This document shows, one piece after another, positions 56,153 through 59,542 of a stretch of 59,542 nt of DNA. The stretch covers positions 1-59,542 of the forward strand of contig NZ_WLZU01000009.1 of assembly GCF_009870755.1 (NCBI RefSeq). Reading direction: 5' to 3'. A model generated the notes under the pieces. The model did not search any database and was not told the DNA's origin. It was given only the letters and a program-made list of their open reading frames with translations. The stretch is from Streptococcus halichoeri (GTDB lineage: Bacteria; Bacillota; Bacilli; Lactobacillales; Streptococcaceae). The position numbers were made by a program, and so were the translations under genes. Position 1 is the first letter of the stretch, and each line of letters starts with the position of its first letter.

Positions 56153-57613
56153 CTAGAGAATGCCCGTTAACAGCCCTCTCATAAACTCCTCAGAGTTAAA
56201 GACTCCAATATCATCGATTTTTTCCCCAAAGCCGATTAATTTAACAGGAATGTCCAACTCTTGACGAATGGCTAAAACAACGCCTCCTTTGGCTGTACCA
56301 TCAATCTTTGTTAAAATTAATCCGGTCAAAGGCGTGATTTTAGAGAATTCTTTGGCCTGGCTAAGCGCATTTTGCCCAGTGGAAGCATCAAGAGCAAGTA
56401 AGGTTTCATGTGGGGCATCTGGCACTACACGTTTGATGATACGGCCAATTTTTTCCAGCTCAGCCATGAGATTTTCCTTGTTTTGCAAGCGGCCAGCCGT
56501 ATCAATCATCAAGACATCAATCTTCTCTGCCACTGCTTTTTCCACACCATCAAAGACCACAGAAGCCGGATCGGCTTTTTCTGGGCCCGTAACTACGGGA
56601 ACAGCCACCCGGCGGCCCCATTCTGCTAACTGAGCCACTGCTCCGGCCCGAAAGGTATCTGCTGCCACCAACATCACCTTTTTGCCTTCTTGCTTGTATT
56701 TGTAAGCCAATTTTCCAATCGAAGTGGTCTTACCAACGCCATTTACTCCCACAAACAACATCACCGTCAAACCAGGCTGCAGGTTGATTGTCTCTTTATA
56801 GGTCCCATCTTTTTCATAGATAGCGACTAATTTTTCAATGATGACTCGCTTAAGGGCTTCTGGTTTTTTCGCATTTTCGAGCTTGGCTTCTTGACGCAGA
56901 GCATCGGTCAACTCTGTCGCGACAGTCACCCCAACATCAGACAAAATCAACATTTCTTCTAATTCTTCAAAGAAATCTTCGTCAACCTTACGAAAAGTTG
57001 CAAAAAAACTATTGAGTCTGGCTGAAAAACCCGAGCGAGTTTTGGACAAGCTTCGCTTGTACTTGTCTTCTTCTGTCTCGGTCATCGCTGGCGCTGTTTG
57101 ACTTGGCTCGGTCGCTGCCTCGGTGCTATCATCCTTAGTGTTAGCAGGTGTGTTTGACGGCTCAAGGTCATCAGCTGACTCTGTAGCATCACTTGTCTCA
57201 CCAAGAGGAACAGGTTCTGATGTTTGTGCCTTGGCAGTCTGGGCTAACTCAGGTTCCACACCTTCAAAGTCACCTGGTACAGCAAAAATCGCTGCTTCCT
57301 TCAATACTGGCTCAGGTTCTGGTTTGGCTACCGGCTCAGCTGGTTCCTCAGTGGCCACTTGCTTAGCTGCATCTGCTTTATTCCCACCGCCCTGCTCTGA
57401 GTGGACGGACTGTGGTTTTTCTTCAGGCTCAAAGTGACCTTCTGGCTCTGGTCTACCACTTGGCTCGTTGGTCACAACAGAAGGTTTAGCCTCTTGTTCT
57501 TCAGGTGTTGTTTGGCTTTCTTCTGCTACCGTTTCTTGAAGGGGGGCTTCCTTAGCGGACTGAGTCTCTTTTTTTTGCTTTTTATTTCCAAATAATCGAT
57601 CAAATAATCCCAT
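56153..57613 (-). CDS. ftsY: Signal recognition particle receptor FtsY
   Basis: FtsY is the SRP receptor GTPase that docks ribosome-nascent chain complexes at the membrane. The 486-residue protein has an unusually long acidic A domain (about 1-190, rich in Glu, Pro and Ala with PEPEP-like runs), the N domain, and the G domain with GVNGVGKTTS, DTFRAGAVAQL, DTAGRLQNKE and TKIDGTAKGG. Its start shares one base with the stop of the upstream HAD gene (TAATG), so the three genes form an operon. Confidence 0.96.
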   Translation of the reverse strand: MGLFDRLFGNKKQKKETQSAKEAPLQETVAEESQTTPEEQEAKPSVVTNEPSGRPEPEGHFEPEEKPQSVHSEQGGGNKADAAKQVATEEPAEPVAKPEPEPVLKEAAIFAVPGDFEGVEPELAQTAKAQTSEPVPLGETSDATESADDLEPSNTPANTKDDSTEAATEPSQTAPAMTETEEDKYKRSLSKTRSGFSARLNSFFATFRKVDEDFFEELEEMLILSDVGVTVATELTDALRQEAKLENAKKPEALKRVIIEKLVAIYEKDGTYKETINLQPGLTVMLFVGVNGVGKTTSIGKLAYKYKQEGKKVMLVAADTFRAGAVAQLAEWGRRVAVPVVTGPEKADPASVVFDGVEKAVAEKIDVLMIDTAGRLQNKENLMAELEKIGRIIKRVVPDAPHETLLALDASTGQNALSQAKEFSKITPLTGLILTKIDGTAKGGVVLAIRQELDIPVKLIGFGEKIDDIGVFNSEEFMRGLLTGIL

Positions 57614-58440
57614 TATATCTCCTTAGCTAGAATATAGGTTTCAATAGCTTCTGCTACACCGGATGCGTCATTACTATGTTGTGTCACCTGATCAGCTACC
57701 GCCTTAATCGAAGGCACCGCATTGGCCATGGCCACGCCCAAGCCAGCCCATTTCAGCATAGTATAATCATTAGCCTCATCGCCCATGGCCATAACATTTT
57801 CAGGTAAAAGGCCAAGGTGCTCACACAAAAGGGCTAAACCAAAGGCTTTATGAATGCCTTTTGGCATGATTTCAAATATAATATCTCGTGATTTGAACGC
57901 CTCATAGTGGTCATATATGGCCCCTGGTAAGTGAGCTAGCTGCTGATCTAAATAATCAGCATCCGTCACACTAACAACCTTATTATATATAATATTTGGG
58001 TCTAAGTCATCTAAAGAATCACACGTGACAAAGGCCAAGGCCGGATTAGCTAGATGATACTGAGACTGACAGCCATCTTGACCTGCTATACTATAGACCC
58101 GACCCTCACTCAAAATATCAGTGGGAAGGTTCAAATGGTACAAGGTCTGATGAATGTCTCTCACCTGATCAAAAGTTAAACTGGATTTAGCTAAAATCTC
58201 ACCCGAATTACGTTGGACCAAACCACCGTTAAAGGTAATACTGTAATGCTCTGGGCCTGTAAGTGCTAACTCAGTCAATAAGCCTTCGATGGCTTTAAGG
58301 GGCCGACCCGTTGTGATGACCACCTGCACACCAGCTGCTTGTGCTTGTCGGATCGCTTTTTGATTAGCCTGAGTTACTCTTTTATCGGTGGTTAATAAGG
58401 TCCCGTCAAGATCCAGAGCTAGCAGTTTAATGGGCTTCAT
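57613..58440 (-). CDS. Cof-type HAD-IIB family phosphatase
   Basis: The 275-residue protein has the HAD nucleophile motif ALDLDGTLLT at the start, VVITTGRPL as motif II, and MAMGDEANDYTML as motif IV, with the C2-type cap in between; the C-terminal MGDEANDY is typical of Cof/YidA enzymes acting on sugar phosphates or cofactors. It overlaps the upstream paralogue by 14 nt and ftsY by 1 nt. The substrate is unknown. Confidence 0.9.
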   Translation of the reverse strand: MKPIKLLALDLDGTLLTTDKRVTQANQKAIRQAQAAGVQVVITTGRPLKAIEGLLTELALTGPEHYSITFNGGLVQRNSGEILAKSSLTFDQVRDIHQTLYHLNLPTDILSEGRVYSIAGQDGCQSQYHLANPALAFVTCDSLDDLDPNIIYNKVVSVTDADYLDQQLAHLPGAIYDHYEAFKSRDIIFEIMPKGIHKAFGLALLCEHLGLLPENVMAMGDEANDYTMLKWAGLGVAMANAVPSIKAVADQVTQHSNDASGVAEAIETYILAKEI

Positions 58441-59239
58441 CTCGAACCATCCTTTCTAGATACTGTAAAACAGCCTGACTATTGCAATGGCCAATCAGCT
58501 CATCAGCCACAGCCTTTATTTCAGGACGGGCATTGGCAGTAGCTATGGCTTTCCCTGCACAGGTTAGCATTTGCAGATCATTGAAATTATCCCCAAAAGC
58601 AAGGGTTTGATTCAAGGACAAGTCAAGTGCCTGACAAAGATGCTGTAAACCAAACCCTTTATTGACCTCTGATAGCATCACATCAATGGAATCAAAACCA
58701 GTGGTGACAGCTGTCGCATAAGGTAATGCCTGATCTAACCAGTCACTCCCTAGTAAAACGGTAGCATCAGTAAAGCTTGTGGTCATTTTAAAAATGAGGT
58801 CCTCATCCATAAGGTCATAGGTCTCAATGATTTGAACATTGGCATAGTAGTGCTTCATCTTCTCAATATAAGCAGGCGACGTTCCCTCAAGGATATAGCT
58901 AGCCTTTTGACCTGAAAAGAGCATACCAGCCGAGCCATGGTAAGGATTAGCTTTAATCTTCGCAGCAACCTCAAGGTATTGCGACTTAGACAGCGCATCC
59001 GAAAAAACAACTCGGCCCTGGTACTGCACCAAAGACCCATTCTCAGCAATAATGGCAATCTGATCTAAAAAGTCTTCAAAGAGGCGATTAATGGCCAACA
59101 AGGAACGGCCACTAGAGACAGCAAAAATAATCCCTGCCTCTTGGAGTTTTGGCAAAAGGCGGGCTAAGCGGTCCTTATCATAGGTCCCATCCTCTCTTAA
59201 GAAAGTTCCGTCCATATCTGTTGCTACTAATTTAATCAT
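58427..59239 (-). CDS. Cof-type HAD-IIB family phosphatase
   Basis: The 270-residue protein is a paralogue of its neighbour: VATDMDGTFLRED, AVSSGRSL, and LAFGDNFNDLQML near 213. It begins the HAD-HAD-ftsY operon from an extended -10 promoter; the ribosome binding site is weak (AGTAGGG). Two adjacent Cof phosphatases before ftsY is a common streptococcal arrangement. The substrate is unknown. Confidence 0.9.
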   Translation of the reverse strand: MIKLVATDMDGTFLREDGTYDKDRLARLLPKLQEAGIIFAVSSGRSLLAINRLFEDFLDQIAIIAENGSLVQYQGRVVFSDALSKSQYLEVAAKIKANPYHGSAGMLFSGQKASYILEGTSPAYIEKMKHYYANVQIIETYDLMDEDLIFKMTTSFTDATVLLGSDWLDQALPYATAVTTGFDSIDVMLSEVNKGFGLQHLCQALDLSLNQTLAFGDNFNDLQMLTCAGKAIATANARPEIKAVADELIGHCNSQAVLQYLERMVRDEAH

Positions 59240-59275
59240 CTCATACCCTACTAATTTTTTGAGTTATGTCTCTTT

Positions 59276-59284
59276 ATTATAACA
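59276..59284 (-). promoter_or_regulatory. Extended -10 promoter of the HAD-HAD-ftsY operon
   Basis: On the minus strand TGT-TATAAT lies 36 nt upstream of the first gene. Confidence 0.55.
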
Positions 59285-59382
59285 TAGAAGCTTGGAAATG
59301 GAGTAACAGGGCTTAAGACAAGACTTAAATCATTTCTTTTTTTGAACTTGGTCAGCTACTTCTTGGGAAAAAACCAGTATCA

Positions 59383-59448
59383 CCCGAGTTTATCAGTTAA
59401 AAAATAAAAAAATCTCCCGAGTTTATCAGTTAAAAAATAAAAAAATCT
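59383..59448. repeat. Perfect 33-bp tandem duplication
   Basis: The unit beginning CCCGAGTTTATCAGTTAAAA occurs twice in direct succession (59383-59415 and 59416-59448) without a mismatch. Sequence 59285-59542 has no coding frame. Confidence 0.95.
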
Positions 59449-59542
59449 CTATAAACGCTGTCAAATCAACGTTATTGAAGCTTTTTTAAGTTGTAAATCG
59501 TGTTGTGTATGCAGTTTTTCCCTAACTTTTGAATATCTTCGT

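Overview
This window is chromosomal DNA from a low-GC Firmicute, almost certainly a Streptococcus of the pyogenic type. The basis is the mix of recognisable families: tuf, ftsW, ppc, pepF, gpoA, lysS, hprK-lgt, tex, ftsY, the streptococcal DUF3270 and SPJ_0845-like small proteins, and a pst locus arranged pnpR-pnpS-pstSCAB-phoU as in pneumococcus. Species cannot be fixed from the sequence alone. No rRNA, tRNA, CRISPR array or intact insertion sequence was found.

Layout: 0-6.1 kb holds tuf, ftsW and ppc on the minus strand. 6.2-12.5 kb holds pepF-gpoA, an ECF S component, a membrane-anchored GH25 muramidase whose mRNA looks leaderless, a TPP riboswitch with thiT, a YbaK-type deacylase and a histidine phosphatase. 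12.6-16 kb is an accessory-looking islet. It encodes a secreted transglutaminase-like protein with two basic R-X-K/R-R sites flanking its catalytic part, and a Trp-rich secreted protein of unknown family, each with its own promoter and terminator; a heavily structured intergenic segment follows. A HAD phosphatase and lysS come next.

18.9-35.2 kb is the histidine utilisation region: a large SARP/BTAD-AAA-TPR regulator, then hutG, folC, hutH, an APC permease, fhs, fchA, ftcD and hutU on the minus strand, with hutI divergent. Histidine is taken up, deaminated (HutH), hydrated (HutU) and ring-opened (HutI). Formiminoglutamate is then handled either by HutG or by the folate branch FtcD-FchA-Fhs, which can recover ATP from 10-formyl-THF. 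FolC supplies polyglutamylated folate and, with HutG, has a separate consensus promoter.

35.4-41.2 kb is a decayed zone mixed with real genes: an Amt-like fragment, a flavoprotein gene with two homopolymer frameshifts, IS3-family end relics, and a broken ORF, interleaved with a 45-aa membrane peptide, a YdbC/PC4 protein, two U32-family tRNA hydroxylation genes and a DUF3270 protein.

41.2-47 kb is an envelope and housekeeping block (YtxH, DUF948, lgt, hprK, PspC, SprT, tex). 47-53.4 kb is the phosphate system: a two-component pair ending in a strong terminator, then pstSCAB-phoU behind direct repeats that look like response-regulator boxes. The end holds a YcgR/YcgQ-like permease pair and ftsY with two Cof-type HAD phosphatases.

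Start codons were moved inward from the longest reading frames wherever a ribosome binding site and family N-terminus agreed.
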